From Clarkia xantiana subsp. parviflora (Eukaryota > Streptophyta > Magnoliopsida > Myrtales > Onagraceae): DNA of 64,000 nt. The stretch is taken from assembly GCA_036873135.1 (NCBI GenBank), contig JAPTYO010000009.1, positions 29,595,756 to 29,659,755 on the forward strand, in the 5' to 3' direction. Numbering within the stretch: position 1 is the stretch's first letter; every line of letters starts with the position of its first letter. The notes beneath the pieces are model-generated. The model saw nothing but the letters and a program-made list of their open reading frames with translations. It ran no database searches and was not told where the DNA came from. Below, piece after piece: positions 45,501 through 56,339 of this stretch. The position numbers and the translations under genes are program-made.

Positions 45501-46459
45501 ATATGAACTAGGTTCACCACATGATTTGCAATCAACTACATATCATCCTCGAAGGAGATCGAAAGTCGAGCAAACGATATCATGATACTGACCATACCCT
45601 GGAAGTGTGTGCTTATGATGCTCCGCCAATCTTATTCGTTAGAGGCGATATCCAGATCGTCGTTTAATAGACAATCAATTTCATTGCATACTCAATCTCC
45701 GAGTTTTTGTCCGCCTCAGCTCGTGCAATAGGTTTTCACCCTTTGCTCCTCTCACAATTCTCAATGAGAAGTTGTATGAGTATTATATAAACCGAAATGT
45801 TTATATACATGCAATGAAAATTTATTTCGAGCATTAGATCATTCTAACACTTCATATTAAATTTATACTTTGAAACGATGGGTCCCATCTTTCGAGGGAC
45901 ATGCGCGTTGCGTGCATCACTAGTTTTAACCCATGGTGAAATCGCTTCGTTTCCAAAATTTAATTTAATCAGTTTTCTACATGTTTGTCATTACGATTTA
46001 TTAATTATATGGAGTACTAACAAATAAGGAATTATTAATCTATTCGCGTTCTTACTACATTAATTGATGGACTTATAGCAATCGGGTTGGATTATGTTAA
46101 TATTTGTCTCATTCGACCAATTGACCTGGCCGGAAATTTTGGCTCCTAAACCGTAGTTTATATTTTCGCTTCGAATTGTTCACGTCGACTGGGTCGATAA
46201 TTGATAAGTAAATTGCATTTCGAATCGAATAACAATTACTTTATCCAATAACTCCGAATCATAAATTAACCAAATTTCATCAATTCAAACGAACAATAAA
46301 CACATTACAACTATAACAGCATGGTTCCAGAAAATAAAGAAGCAGACAGGAAATAGATAAAATAGACGAGTAGCCCTTGCCATATTGAACACCAAACCTA
46401 AAAAGAATTCACAAGTGAATCACAGCATATGCTATGTGTCTGATAAAGCATTTTACAAC
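45501..46459 (-). other. Cop-3 degraded integrase/protease region and spacer
   Basis: No frame remains. Part (45780-46060) matches the Cop-2 spacer (about 32820-33060). The region up to 46459 lies downstream of the gag on minus. Confidence 0.45.
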
Positions 46460-46706
46460 TCTATATGGCAAACGAGGGGTACCTAAGACGCGCTTTCGCA
46501 CCGGAATATCGTTTAGACCTTTTGTTGCTGGATATACCCATCAACCCGCGAAGACGGTCATACACGTCTTGCGATTTGTTGGATTCATTGGAGGAACAAT
46601 ATTCCTTATGGTCGTTTTCGAATAGCTCAACGGTATTCTTGATTGACTTAATTAGACGTGTGAGCCCATCGTTTTCCGAAAACCATGATAGGGGAAACAT
46701 CCTCAT
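46460..46706 (-). pseudogene. gag: Cop-3 gag, C-terminal part (split by TatD)
   Basis: An open minus frame ends at a stop near 46461-46463 and reads LIKSIKNTVELFENDHKEYC, DVYDRLRGLMGI and KRSKRYSGAKARLRYPSFA. It is basic at the end. It is the continuation of the gag start at 52829-52412 across the TatD insertion, allowing for frameshifts. I do not recognise it on its own; the gag call rests on position. Confidence 0.45.
46702..46706 (+). repeat. Left target-site duplication of TatD
   Basis: ctcat directly before TGTTGG; identical ctcat at 52407-52411 after the 3' LTR. Confidence 0.9.
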
Positions 46707-47475
46707 TGTTGGATATGATTCGACACAACCTTACAAAGGTCGACAATATTGAAGTCGGAACCCTCAAAATTCAAGTCAACGACTAATCATATTGGGATTG
46801 GGAATACAAAGACAAATAGTCGACACCAACATAAAAGGAAGTCGGCAAGAATTGCGACTTCTAAACACGTGACGACCTGTTGCTCACTTAAAAGACTCTT
46901 CCTCTTAAGGACGGAGTCGAGTCGAAGGCCAGGCACTAAGAAGAACCTTTCCTCTTAAGAAAGGGGCACCAGCTAGCAACCTGCTTGCCGCCATTAAGAA
47001 GAAACCTTTCCTATTAAGAAAGGAGCACCAGCTGGCGACGTACTTGTCACCTGCTTCAGCCGCCACAAGGAAACCTTCCTCCTAAGGAATGGTGAGGTGG
47101 TGACCTACTGAGATTCTACCGCCACTGAGTATCCAATCACAAACAAATCACCGCCATAGAGAAGCGAATCACAAGCAAGCTGCCGCCACAGTGAAAGTTG
47201 GTACATTTCCCCTATAATAAGGGAACACTTTCATTATTTGCACGACTTACATACATATACTTTTACAAGTATTATCTAAAATTTCATTACTGACTTAAGC
47301 TTCGGAGTGGAATCAGGGGCCATCCCCACCCCTTTTCAGGTCCTCGCCTACTACAAGCATCTATAAAAAACTAAGTCCCCCTTGAGGTCAACACAGATAC
47401 CTAAAAGAGCTAGCCACCGACGAGATCTCGAAACCGTTACCAGAAGTTTCAAGCCACGTCATTTTGATACTAACA
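46707..47475 (+). repeat. 5' LTR of TatD (769 bases)
   Basis: It starts TGTTGGATATGATTCG and ends ...gatactaaca. It contains repeated aagaaacctttcctcttaagaaagg blocks (paired CCTTTC/GAAAGG). The TATA-like TATAATAA at 47213-47220 is enclosed by TTCCC...GGGAA. Confidence 0.88.
47207..47225 (+). promoter_or_regulatory. TATA box enclosed by TTCCC/GGGAA, TatD 5' LTR
   Basis: TTCCCC-TATAATAA-GGGAA. The 3' LTR copy has TTCCCC-TATAAATAA-GGGAA at 52137-52156, a better TATA consensus. Confidence 0.6.
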
Positions 47476-47477
47476 TT

Positions 47478-47493
47478 TGGCGTCGTCTGTGGG
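47478..47493 (+). other. Primer-binding site of TatD
   Basis: TGGCGTCGTCTGTGGG, two bases after the LTR. It differs from the RetB site by one base. Confidence 0.75.
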
Positions 47494-47511
47494 AAACGGT
47501 GATCAGAAAGT

Positions 47512-48624
47512 CATGGCTCCCAACAAAAATACTAAGAAGACAACGGCGGTGGTGGAAGAAATAGCCAGATCTTAGACAGATCCCACCACTTCAAAGCCAA
47601 CAAATGAGGAAAACCCTCCTCGAAACAACGGTGCTCTAGAAGAAGAACAGCCTCCCCACTTTGATCCACCCCCTGATACAGTGGATCTAGAGGCAGGAGT
47701 AGGGGCAACACCTACCGTTGTCCCCCAAGAAGTGACGGCTGCATTCATAGCCTTTTGGAGCCAGGCTCAAGCAGGAACCATCCCCGGTAACAAGGAGCCA
47801 ACTAGAGAAGTCTCCCATAAAGAAGATTTGGCCTCCAGTGCAAAGATTGATGAGGTCAACCTTCCGGAAAATGAGGCTCCCAAAAATTTCAAGACTGACA
47901 GAGCAACAAAAGAACATGTCTTATTTACTATAAGACAGGTAGAAGAATTACTCGAGAAAAAGAGAAGGGGGCAAGCGACACGCTAGCCGTTTGTGATCAT
48001 ACCTTTCACCCTTTCTCAAAAAGACTAATTGATACTCGAGTTCCTCCGCAAGTCTTCGCGAGGAACATCGATGACTATACTGGCGAAGGAGATCCTGTTC
48101 GGCGCATCAACGCCCATAACTCTTCTCTCTTGGGGAGAGGGGCAACACCAGATCACTACGCGGCTCTCTTCTCGACGACCCTTAAAGAAGAAGTCTCTAC
48201 GTGGTTCTATGGTCTCTTCCCGACGACCCTTAAAGAATAATTGAAGGCCAAGTTCATCGAGGGGCATATCGGCCAAAGGCAACGTCTAAAAAGCATTGAC
48301 TTTCTGGATAAAATTGAACAAGGTCCCGATGAGACCTTGGCCACTTATTACACAAGATACCATAAAATACTTCAGCAATTGAACAAAGATGCCGCTGATG
48401 GCGAGCTGATACAGACTTTCTGGAGAGGTCTAAGAATCCATATTCAAGCTATGAAAGATAGCATGGTGATGAAACCCGTGAGAAAGATTGACGCCCTCTC
48501 CATCAAAGTGAAGAAATATATCGACTTGGAAAGGTCACATGAGAAGTCACTCGCGGAGATAAAAAAGAAAGCTATCCCCTCTAAGGTAGAGGAAACATCT
48601 GCTTCTCGACCTCCAAAAAGATAG
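47512..48624 (+). pseudogene. gag: TatD gag, N-terminal and capsid-like part
   Basis: Starts at ATG 47512 (MAPNKNTKKTTAVVEEIARS), followed by a stop at 47572-47574. The acidic N-terminal part then runs open to 47984-47986. The capsid-like core continues in other phases with DDYTGEGDPVRRINAH, EEVSTWFYGL, and IEGHIGQRQRLKSIDFLDKI, ETLATYYTRYHKILQQLN, to a TAG at 48622-48624. The same blocks occur in the RetB gag (DGEGDPVRHVQRH; SDESLAYYYQRF), so the two gags are homologous. At least three breaks. Confidence 0.8.
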
Positions 48625-49644
48625 GAAAGACGAAACAGGGACTTCCCACCAGAAAATCGCCAAAGCCAGAGAAAGGATATTAATCCTTACCTAACAAGGT
48701 ACACTCCTCTCACGCATAACATCTCCGTGGTACTTCAAGAGATGGAGAAGCTCAGATTAGACGACCCTCCTCTGATAAAGAAGAGTCCGATGGGATCCCA
48801 AATAAACGACTACTGTCGTTATCATCGGGTTAAGTGACACGAAACCAACGAGTGCCTCGCCCTGAAGCAAGATATTGAGGCTCTCATACAGAGGGGAAAA
48901 CTATTGAAATTCATAGAAAAGCCCTTCAAAGCCCCAAGAAAGCGAAGTCGTAGCCCCTCGAGAGCTTCCCGCTCCCCTCCACACAATAATCTCGCCCCTA
49001 CACGGAGAGGAACATTGAATGTCATTGCATGAGGGTTTGCATCGGGAGGAGAGACTAGTGCAGCCAGAGAAGTATAAGCCACTCATATCCCAAAGGAAGA
49101 AAAGGGAAAAGGGCATCAAGAAGTAGATCCTGTGATCATAAGCTTCACAACGGATGATCTCATGATGGTAACTAAACCACATGATGACGCCTTAGTAATC
49201 ACAGCCACCTTGGCAGAATACGAGGTCAAGGATCCTCATCGATAGCGGAAGCTCGACAGATATCCTTTTTCATGAAACCTTTCTAAATTTAGGGCTCATT
49301 AAAAAAGATCTAAAGAGTGTCGACTTCCCATTTATTGGCTTCGCAGGGAAAAAAAATACTCGATGGGAGCTATTAAACTACCCATAATATTTGGAAAAGG
49401 GAAGAAAAATTTGGTAATCGACATACTCTTCGTCGTCGTCAATGCTGCCTCTACATACAACGCTATCATCAGGAGGACCACTCTCAGCCCTCATCGAATA
49501 GTCCCATCAACAACTCATCAAGTCATGAAGTTCTCAACACCATATGGGATAGGAGAGGTTAGAGGAGATCAAGCCACATCCCGACAATGGTACGTCAGCT
49601 CGATGTGACGTCGAAATCAAAGAGAAGCCATAGAAACCACGCCT
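48625..49644 (+). pseudogene. TatD gag C-terminus and retropepsin
   Basis: It has the knuckle YCRYHRVK-stop-HETNEC (C-x2-H-x4-H-x4-C pattern with TGA at 48835-48837). A KQDIEALIQRGKL block and an Arg-Ser tail RKRSRSPSRASRSPP follow. The protease shows ILIDSGSSTDILF with the active-site D codon at 49241; it is DSG, unlike the DGG of RetB. The flap and end follow (STYNAIIRRTTLSPHRIVPS). Coding ends near 49608-49644. No RT follows. Confidence 0.8.
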
Positions 49645-49738
49645 AACTAAATATTGTTATGATATTTTAAGGCTAATGTTTCAAGTTCTTTTTTTCATGT
49701 AAGGCTCAGGAAGGATGAATAAATATAGCCTACTAAGG
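49645..49738 (+). other. Spacer between protease and first array of TatD
   Basis: AT-rich, no motif. Confidence 0.4.
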
Positions 49739-50545
49739 CTATTTTTCACACAAATATCTGAGTCTACTATCGATAAAGGCGTCAATACTAAAAAACAAAC
49801 GATTTTCGACCATAAAAAATCTGATATCAACTAAATCAGTCAGATTGGTCGAAAACTCGAGAGAGGATGGATGTCGAAGATAAACCTTTTTTGAATCAAT
49901 TATCGACCACCAACAATTTGATATCAACTAAATCACTCAGATTGGTCGGCAACTTGAAAGAGGTTAGGTATTGAAGATAAACCTTTTCCGAATCGATTGT
50001 CAACCATCAAAAATCTGATATCAACTAAATCACTCAAATCGGTCGACAACTCGAAAGAGGTTAGGTATTGAAGATAAACCTTTTCTGAATCGATTGTCGA
50101 CCATCAAAAATCTGATATCAACTAAATCACTCAGATTGGTCGACAACTCGAAAGAGGTTAGGTATTGAAGATAAGGCATTTTCGAAATCGATAGTCGACC
50201 ATCAAAAATCTGATATCAACTAAATCACTCAGATTGGTCGACAACTCGAAAGAGGTTAGGTATTGAAGATAAACATTTTCCGAATCGATTGTCGACCATA
50301 AAAAATCTGATATCAACTAAATCACTTAGATTGGTCGACAACTCGAAAGAGGTTAGGTATTGAAGATAAGGCCTTTTCGAAATCGATTATCGACCAATAA
50401 AAATCTGATATCAACTATATCACTCAGATTGGTCGATAAATCGAAAGAAGATGAACCAAGAAATCTCTTCCCCAATCATCGCCAGGATAAAAACCTAATA
50501 TCTATTATATCACTTGGGTTTTATCGTCGATTCGATTAAGAAAAA
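49739..50545 (+). repeat. ~98-base tandem array of TatD
   Basis: About eight units contain ctgatatcaactaaatcactcagattggtcgacaactcgaaagaggttaggtattgaagataaac. Unit starts are near 49819, 49917, 50014, 50110, 50208, 50306 and 50404, with a decayed last unit near 50500. Non-coding. Confidence 0.88.
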
Positions 50546-50859
50546 ACATTATTCTTAAAAGTTCATAGTGAATCGACTATCCTTATACTAAATTCGATGT
50601 AAGGTGGTACCACTCGATTTTGAGGAAGAACGATGAGAAGTTGGAATGGATCAAGATACGAACAAAAAAAATCGTCATAATAATCCCGTCTCGATTAATA
50701 AACATCGTTTACATCATAAGAGAAGAGGAAAAGGGAGACTAAACGATTTATACATTGTTCTTAAGTTTGTTCTTTTCAGCAATAGCCTTCTCGGCGAGAT
50801 ATTCCCAGATTGCCTCTACCTTCGAGAAGTCAAAACCGGGATGCACCGCTTCAATATCC
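50546..50859 (+). other. Spacer between the two TatD arrays
   Basis: About 310 bases without a recognised feature. Confidence 0.4.
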
Positions 50860-51545
50860 TTGACCACTGATCCAAAAGTCGCCTCTACAAAGGAGATCAG
50901 TCGTAACTGACTCCCCGACTTTATAAAGTCGGCGACGCTCAGGAGATCAATCATAACTGACTCCCTCGACTTCCCAAAGTCGCCTCTACAAAGGAAATCA
51001 CTCGTAACTGACTCCCTGACTTTATACAGTCGGCGACACTCAGGAGATCAGTCATAACTAACTCCTTCGAGTTCTCAAAGTCGCCTCTACAAAGGAGATC
51101 AGTTGTAACTGACTCCTCGACTTCATACAGTCGGCGACGCTCAGGAGATCAGTCATAACTGACTCCCTCGACTTCCCAAACTCTCCTCTACAAAGGAGAT
51201 CACTCGTAACTGACTCCTCGACATCATACAGTTTGCGACGCTCAGAAGATCAGTCATAACTGACTCCTTCGACTTCCAAAAGTCACCTTTACAAAGGAGA
51301 TCATTCGTAACTGACTCCTCGACTTCATAACAGTTGGCGACGCTCAGGAGATCAGTCATAACTGATTCCCTCGACTTCCCAAAGTCACCTCTACAAAAGA
51401 GATCAGTCGTAATTGACTCCTTGACATCATACAGTCGGCGATGCTCGAAAGATTAGTCATAACTGACTCCCTCGACTTCCAAAAGTCGCCTCTACAAAAG
51501 AGATCAGTCATAACTGACTAATCGACTTCATATAGTCGGAATTTT
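50860..51545 (+). repeat. ~102-base tandem array of TatD with hairpins
   Basis: Six or so units contain gactccctcgacttcccaaagtcgcctctacaaaggagatcagtcgtaactgactcc and cagtcggcgacgctcaggagatcagtcataac. Short palindromes recur: GACTT-ccc-AAAGTC (50968-50981), and GGAGATCAGT-gta-ACTGACTCC types in each unit. Non-coding. Confidence 0.85.
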
Positions 51546-51610
51546 CCTTCTCATCATTAAAAGGTACTCGACATAACCTTTTTCCTTTTATTTAAAGACT
51601 AATGACTTAT

Positions 51611-51624
51611 GTCTCGGGGGCAAG
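51611..51624 (+). other. Polypurine tract of TatD
   Basis: GTCTCGGGGGCAAG directly before the 3' LTR. It matches the RetB tract at 13758. Confidence 0.7.
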
Positions 51625-52406
51625 TGTTGGATATGATTCGAGACAACCTTACAAAGGTCGACAACATTGAAGTCAGAACCCTCAAAAGTCAAGTCAACGA
51701 CTAATCATATTGGGATTGGGAATACAAAGATAAATAGTCGGCACCAACATAAAAGGAAGTCGACAAGCATCGTGACTTCTAAACACGTGACGACCTGTTG
51801 CTCGCTTAAATGACTCTCCCTCATAAGGAAATTGTCGGGTCGACGGCCAGGCACTAAGAAGAAACCTTTCCTCTTAAGAAAGGGGCACCAGCTGGCAACC
51901 TGCTTGCCGCCATTAAGAAGAAACCTTTACTCTTAAGAAAGGGGCACCAACTGGCGACGTACTTGTCACCTGCTTCAGCCGCCACAAGGAAACCTTCCTC
52001 CTAAGGAATGGTGAGGCGGTGACCTACTTGTCACCTACTGACATTCTACCGCCACTAAGTAGCCAATCACAAACAAATCATCGCCATTGAGTAGCAAATC
52101 ACAAGCAAGCTGCCGCCACAGAGAAAGTCGGTACATTTCCCCTATAAATAAGGGAACACTTTCATTATTTGCACGACTTACACACGTATACTTTTACAAG
52201 TATTCTCTAAAATTTTATTACTGATTAAGCTTCAGAGTGGAATCAGGGGCCATCCCCATCCCTTTCCAGGTCCTCGCCTACTAGAAGCATCTAAAGGAAA
52301 CTAAGTCCCCCTTGAGGTCGACACAGATACCTAAAAGAGCTAGCCACCGGCGAGATCTCGAAAGCCATTACCAGAAGCTTCAGGCCACGTCATTTTGATC
52401 CCAACA
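51625..52406 (+). repeat. 3' LTR of TatD (782 bases)
   Basis: It starts TGTTGGATATGATTCG and ends ...gatcccaaca. It differs from the 5' LTR by scattered substitutions and small indels (for example an extra gacctacttgtcacc near 52020). Confidence 0.88.
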
Positions 52407-52411
52407 CTCAT
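52407..52411 (+). repeat. Right target-site duplication of TatD
   Basis: ctcat, identical to 46702-46706. Confidence 0.9.
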
Positions 52412-52829
52412 CACCTTTTGAATCATTTGCCATGTGTCTAATCATCAGGATCATGAACGGACGTCACACCTCCATCTGTGCAAAGAACACCGTGATACTT
52501 AATCATCAAGTTTCTTGCTTCCATGACCTTTCTTTCATAATAGCGAAGGCGTATGGCGCACCAGATATGTAACGTGCTGACGTTCATGTATCCCTCATCT
52601 ACTTCTTCTGTCAGGGTCGACGTATTAAATCACGTGCTATATGATCTTTATGGGACCTTCCTCCGTTCTTGTAGTTCAGGCTACCATATTCATCCGTGTT
52701 TACCCTCCATGCTGTTGGGTCTATTCGATCCTCATAATTTGCAGCAAAGAGGATGTCCTTAACATAATCTTCACATACCTCATAATTGATTCCATCAAGT
52801 GCAGTGTAGAATCGCTTTCGATCTGTCAT
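52412..52829 (-). pseudogene. gag: Cop-3 gag, N-terminal part
   Basis: On minus it starts at ATG 52829 (MTDRKRFYTALDGINYEVCE) right after the leader. The pattern (L-G-NYEV--DYVKDILFAAN, then in another phase LHIWCAIRLRYYERKVMEAR and LMIKYHGVLCTDGG) fits a copia UBN2-type gag. It has a frameshift near 52615 and a stop before the TatD site. It is very different from the gags of Cop-1 and Cop-2 although the leaders match. Confidence 0.55.
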
Positions 52830-54238
52830 CTATACTAAAACCCACATTGGTAATTATGCGATAATCAGAGAGACAAAAACATTTTGAAAAGAATTGCATA
52901 CATCAGATATCTATGAGATAGAAGGTGACTAACAATGATTCCTCAGACATCTAACCAACCCGACCACCAGTAAACCAGTGGAAGGAGGCCGTGAATGAGT
53001 TCACAATGCCAAGGCCCTTTTGAAAATGTTTCGAGGAATTCATGCATACATACATAATTATACTACACAAGAAAATTATCATATGTAGCCACACCCAAGA
53101 AACACACCAATCATCATGCATATACGTCACGCGTCTAATGTTCCGAGGAACTCATGCTAGCATATATAATTCTACTACCCAAGTAAATTATCATATACAA
53201 CTACATCCTCCACATTCATGCATACGCATAATGCGTGATCACTCCACAATAAACATGCATATTTGGCAAATGATTTTCATTTTTAAAACATTTGGGGCTG
53301 ACTTGCAAGTCATGCTTATAATCAATCATGGGAACTTCTATACATGGATTCTAGACAGTAACAAACATCACAGCATGTCTATCCTAGTGCGCGACTCATT
53401 AATTGAAATTCAGGGCTCTGCCCACAACATGCAATATCTAGCTAGCTCGACTTAGTAAAGACGCAATTATAATCATGCAATAATATCAATTAAATAAGCA
53501 ATTGCACTTCAGCCCACTAAATGATTCAGTCTCAAAATCATGCATTTCTGAGATCCATCCCCATAATCGACAACAGGTATCAGGTTTTACTAAAACGTGA
53601 AAATTTCAAAACAATTCGCACTGTGTAGGTAATTTAGAGTTCGAAAATAATTGGATTTTAAAATTTGACCATCCTATTTTTAGTTTACTCGGGTCGGTCC
53701 GACCAAAACGGTCTGGTTCATGTCAATTCGGTCCGATCGGTCCGGTCCGGTGAAAACTGCTCAGACTGGTCCGGTTCGGTTCAATAGGGATTCAGTTTGG
53801 TCCTTTACTCAAACCAGGTCGGTCTAGTTCGACCTATTAGTTACCCGGTCCGACCCGACCCAGATGGTCGGACCGATTGAGAAAAGCAGGATTGGTTGAC
53901 GCGCTCCGGTTTAACCGTGAAACCTGACCTGGTTCTGTTCGGTTCGGTTCGGTCCGGTTCAGATTCCTTTTGGTCTTCCGGGTAAGTTGACCCGACGCGG
54001 ATGTGCAAAATTGGACCGGCCCATGACCCACTAGTGGTCTGGCCGAAATAATCACTTGTGGGCTAAGTAGGGTTTTAAAATCCACTAAAAACTTAACTTA
54101 GCCACCAAGTAATATTAATTATAGATATAATTTCTATTATTTGCACAATATATATATAATTTTTGGCACATACATGTATATATGTATTGTCAAGCTTCTA
54201 TATTTGGGATATAATTTTTTTGCACACACACACACACA
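52830..54238 (-). other. Cop-3 leader with ACCGG tract (truncated at 54238)
   Basis: It aligns on minus with 23930-25154 and 30240-31604: ggtttactggtggtcggt, ccttggcattg, ctagctagatattgcatg, the ACCGG/GGTCCGG tract (53680-54030) and ggattttaaaaccctacttagcc. It ends in a TG/CA microsatellite at the junction (about 54222-54238). The first ~570 bases of leader plus the 5' LTR are missing. Confidence 0.65.
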
Positions 54239-54249
54239 AACCTTTCGTT

Positions 54250-54609
54250 ACCTGTGTCGCGCTGTCCACAATGGAATCGGAATTCGTAATTCTCTTTAAG
54301 AATGCATAGGAAGCGGTCTGGCTCAAAAGACTTCTAACTGCACTGCTTGGTGGTGATGTTGAGAATAAACCTGTGAAGGTCTTCTCTGACAGTCAAGCAC
54401 GCATTGCGGCAGTTAAGAATCTGAAGTACCATAGTAGGACCAAACACATTGATGTGAAATATTTCTATGCTAAATCTATGGTAGAAGATAATACAATCAC
54501 TATGAAATAATTTTCCACTGATAATATGATTGCAGACCCATTAACTAAACCACTACGCAGGGAGATATTCAAAAAGCACGTAAAAATGCTTGGATTGAGT
54601 AGGGTTTAG
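54250..54609 (+). pseudogene. pol: Cop-4 RNase H end
   Basis: One phase reads CVALSTMESEFVILFKNA-stop, AVWLKRLLTALLGGD, FSDSQARIAAVKNLKYHSRT, KHIDVKYFYAKSMVED, then MIADPLTKPLRREIFKKHVK, ending near 54609. Internal stops are present. Confidence 0.78.
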
Positions 54610-55742
54610 AAATGGCATGTATCTGTGATAACATTTTGATATTAGAAAGTTACATTTTGAAGCGAAAGAATTGCAACTGAGTTTATGATCAATCGACGTC
54701 ATAATCTTTTGATTACATCAAATTTACGGTCTATAAACTAAGTCGTAGGATGACGATTTCATCTGCCAAACTATGTCGAATGTGGGCCTTACCTAGTCAC
54801 ACCGGTACAGTAGTCTTGCGGTGGAGGGAGGCCTCTACCAAGCAAAGAATGGCTAAGAGTCACGGAGATAAACCTAATTAAGCAAAACGATTATCTAGTT
54901 TCGAAGTAACTCGACATGATCTTCATTTTGCATATCGCCGTGATGAACTTCGTTCATCATTATACCACATTCTTGGCCAGATGAGAATCTGTGATATCAT
55001 GATTGACATATCCCTTTCCTGTCAACCCATAAGGTTCAGGTATGCTATCAACGTGTGCTTTATACTACGCGTGCCACGTTCGACCACGGGGTCACAACTC
55101 GGTTCTGCTAGGAAGGAATCCTCGTGATTCTGTCGGGCGCAAACTTCTTCACCTCGAGCGTGTGATTGATTCCAGGAGCCTTATGAAGAGGCACCTAAAG
55201 TATTCTTACGGACTCATAACTCATATCTAAGGTCAGGCTCAATGCTCACTTCCCGGCGTACGAGCGTAGTGCTAAACAAAAGGGCCCAGTGACCACGTCT
55301 TTGGAAATCGGTTGGGTTTGACAGAGGATATGAGCGATGGGGATGGTCAAGTTCACCTATAATTCACCCACTCTTGTATTCACTAGGTGGCCACCAACCA
55401 GATATTAGATGAAGGTTGTGAATACTTGTACGGATGCCTTGGAGAATTGTTCCTATGTGGAAACTAGGCAGAAGGAGAATTATCAGTTGACCTAGGATAC
55501 AACACGGTACTACATAAATGTTGTTTATAACAGGTTGATTAGAGTAAAGGGAATCAACGTTTTGCGGTTGCTACAATACTCCTAACAGACGAGTAGCACG
55601 ATGTCCGTTGTATCCGTCGGTCGCACGGCAAACCTCGTATGAACTATTCTGAAGTAAGGACTAGATCGAAAGAGTGAAATGCTGATGCATATTTGGATGA
55701 CAATACATTAACAGGCACCCTCCCATTCCGGCGAGTGGGAGT
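54610..55742 (+). other. Cop-4 3' UTR
   Basis: Matches the other 3' UTRs and ends in the purine-rich ggcgagtgggagt. No sense frame. The antisense frame is broken by several stops here. Confidence 0.6.
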
Positions 55743-56339
55743 TGTAAGCATATGGTGATGGGCGCCGTAATTGGTAGCCCATAATATGTATAGTTTACCT
55801 AAGAAAATTAGGTACATGTCACATTAGGGTTATTGGGCTAGACCCAAATCTCAATTAACATGAGAGGCCCAAAATTGGGCCTCCCTATGCATAGTGGCCG
55901 GCCGAAAATATGGAGTGGGAAAAGTGGACTTTTGTCCACTTTGCTCCTCCTATAAATACATTGTGTAAGGGGGTTTTTAGGGTTAATCACTATTTCCTCA
56001 TTAGAGTTTTTTAGAGAGAAAAATCCTCCACCCCACAAAAGGGTTTCGGCCGAACCACTCACCACCTAAGGGTGTGCCAATTTGCTTTTGAGCAAACACT
56101 CCAGAGATCTGTCCCCTTGCCAAGAATCGATCAGAGGCTTTGCTGTGGAGAATATACTACGTAGGGCTTCCTTAACTAGAACCTCTACGGGTGTCGACCG
56201 GAGGATCGTGAACTCCCTGTAGAAGGATCTTGGGGCTACTGACATTGTTTGAGGTATGTGCGAATCTTCCACTGCGTAATTTCGATTACTAGCATGTACT
56301 ACGTTTTAATGTCCGTAGTGATTACTCCCCAATCTAACA
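55743..56339 (+). repeat. 3' LTR of Cop-4 (597 bases)
   Basis: It starts TGTAAGCATATGGTGATGG and ends ...cccaatctaaca. TATAAATA is near 55951-55958, with AAAGTGGAC-tttt-GTCCACTTT upstream (55921-55942). Confidence 0.85.

Larger units (their letters stand above)
41439..46706 (-). mobile_element. Cop-3: copia element on minus strand, 3' part (continues at 52412-54238)
   Basis: Read right to left: gag end, spacer, integrase end, linker, RT, RNase H, 3' UTR, 3' LTR (42033 to 41439). The gag is split by TatD, and the element continues at 52412-54238 with gag start and leader. The 5' LTR and start of the leader are missing: the sequence breaks at about 54238 into Cop-4. Confidence 0.78.
46707..52406 (+). 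mobile_element. TatD: non-autonomous Tat-lineage element with Gag and protease only
   Basis: Complete ends: 5' LTR, primer site like that of RetB, gag, retropepsin, two tandem arrays, polypurine tract GTCTCGGGGGCAAG, 3' LTR, and a perfect five-base duplication CTCAT. No RT, RNase H or integrase is present in 5.7 kb. This fits the known class of plant terminal-repeat Gag (TR-GAG) elements, which would need enzymes from a relative such as RetB. The coding part carries several stops, so this copy is itself defective. Confidence 0.85.
54250..56339 (+). mobile_element. Cop-4: copia fragment (RNase H end, 3' UTR, 3' LTR)
   Basis: It starts abruptly in RNase H (CVALSTMESEFV phase, about 54253) against the Cop-3 leader and ends at a clean LTR edge (56339). 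Right of it, the Cop-5 protease region begins at once, so Cop-4 looks inserted into Cop-5, with its own left part lost. Confidence 0.7.

Noticed and set aside
45880..45930. Helitron-like end: imperfect hairpin followed by CACTAGT
   Set aside because: The same stretch aligns with the Cop-2 spacer (about 32940-33020), so it is part of the copia element. The stem is imperfect and the spacing to CTAG is too short.
49739..51545. CRISPR-like regular direct repeats
   Set aside because: Units vary internally and have no unique spacers of fixed length. They lie inside an LTR retrotransposon in plant DNA, so they are tandem satellite-like arrays.
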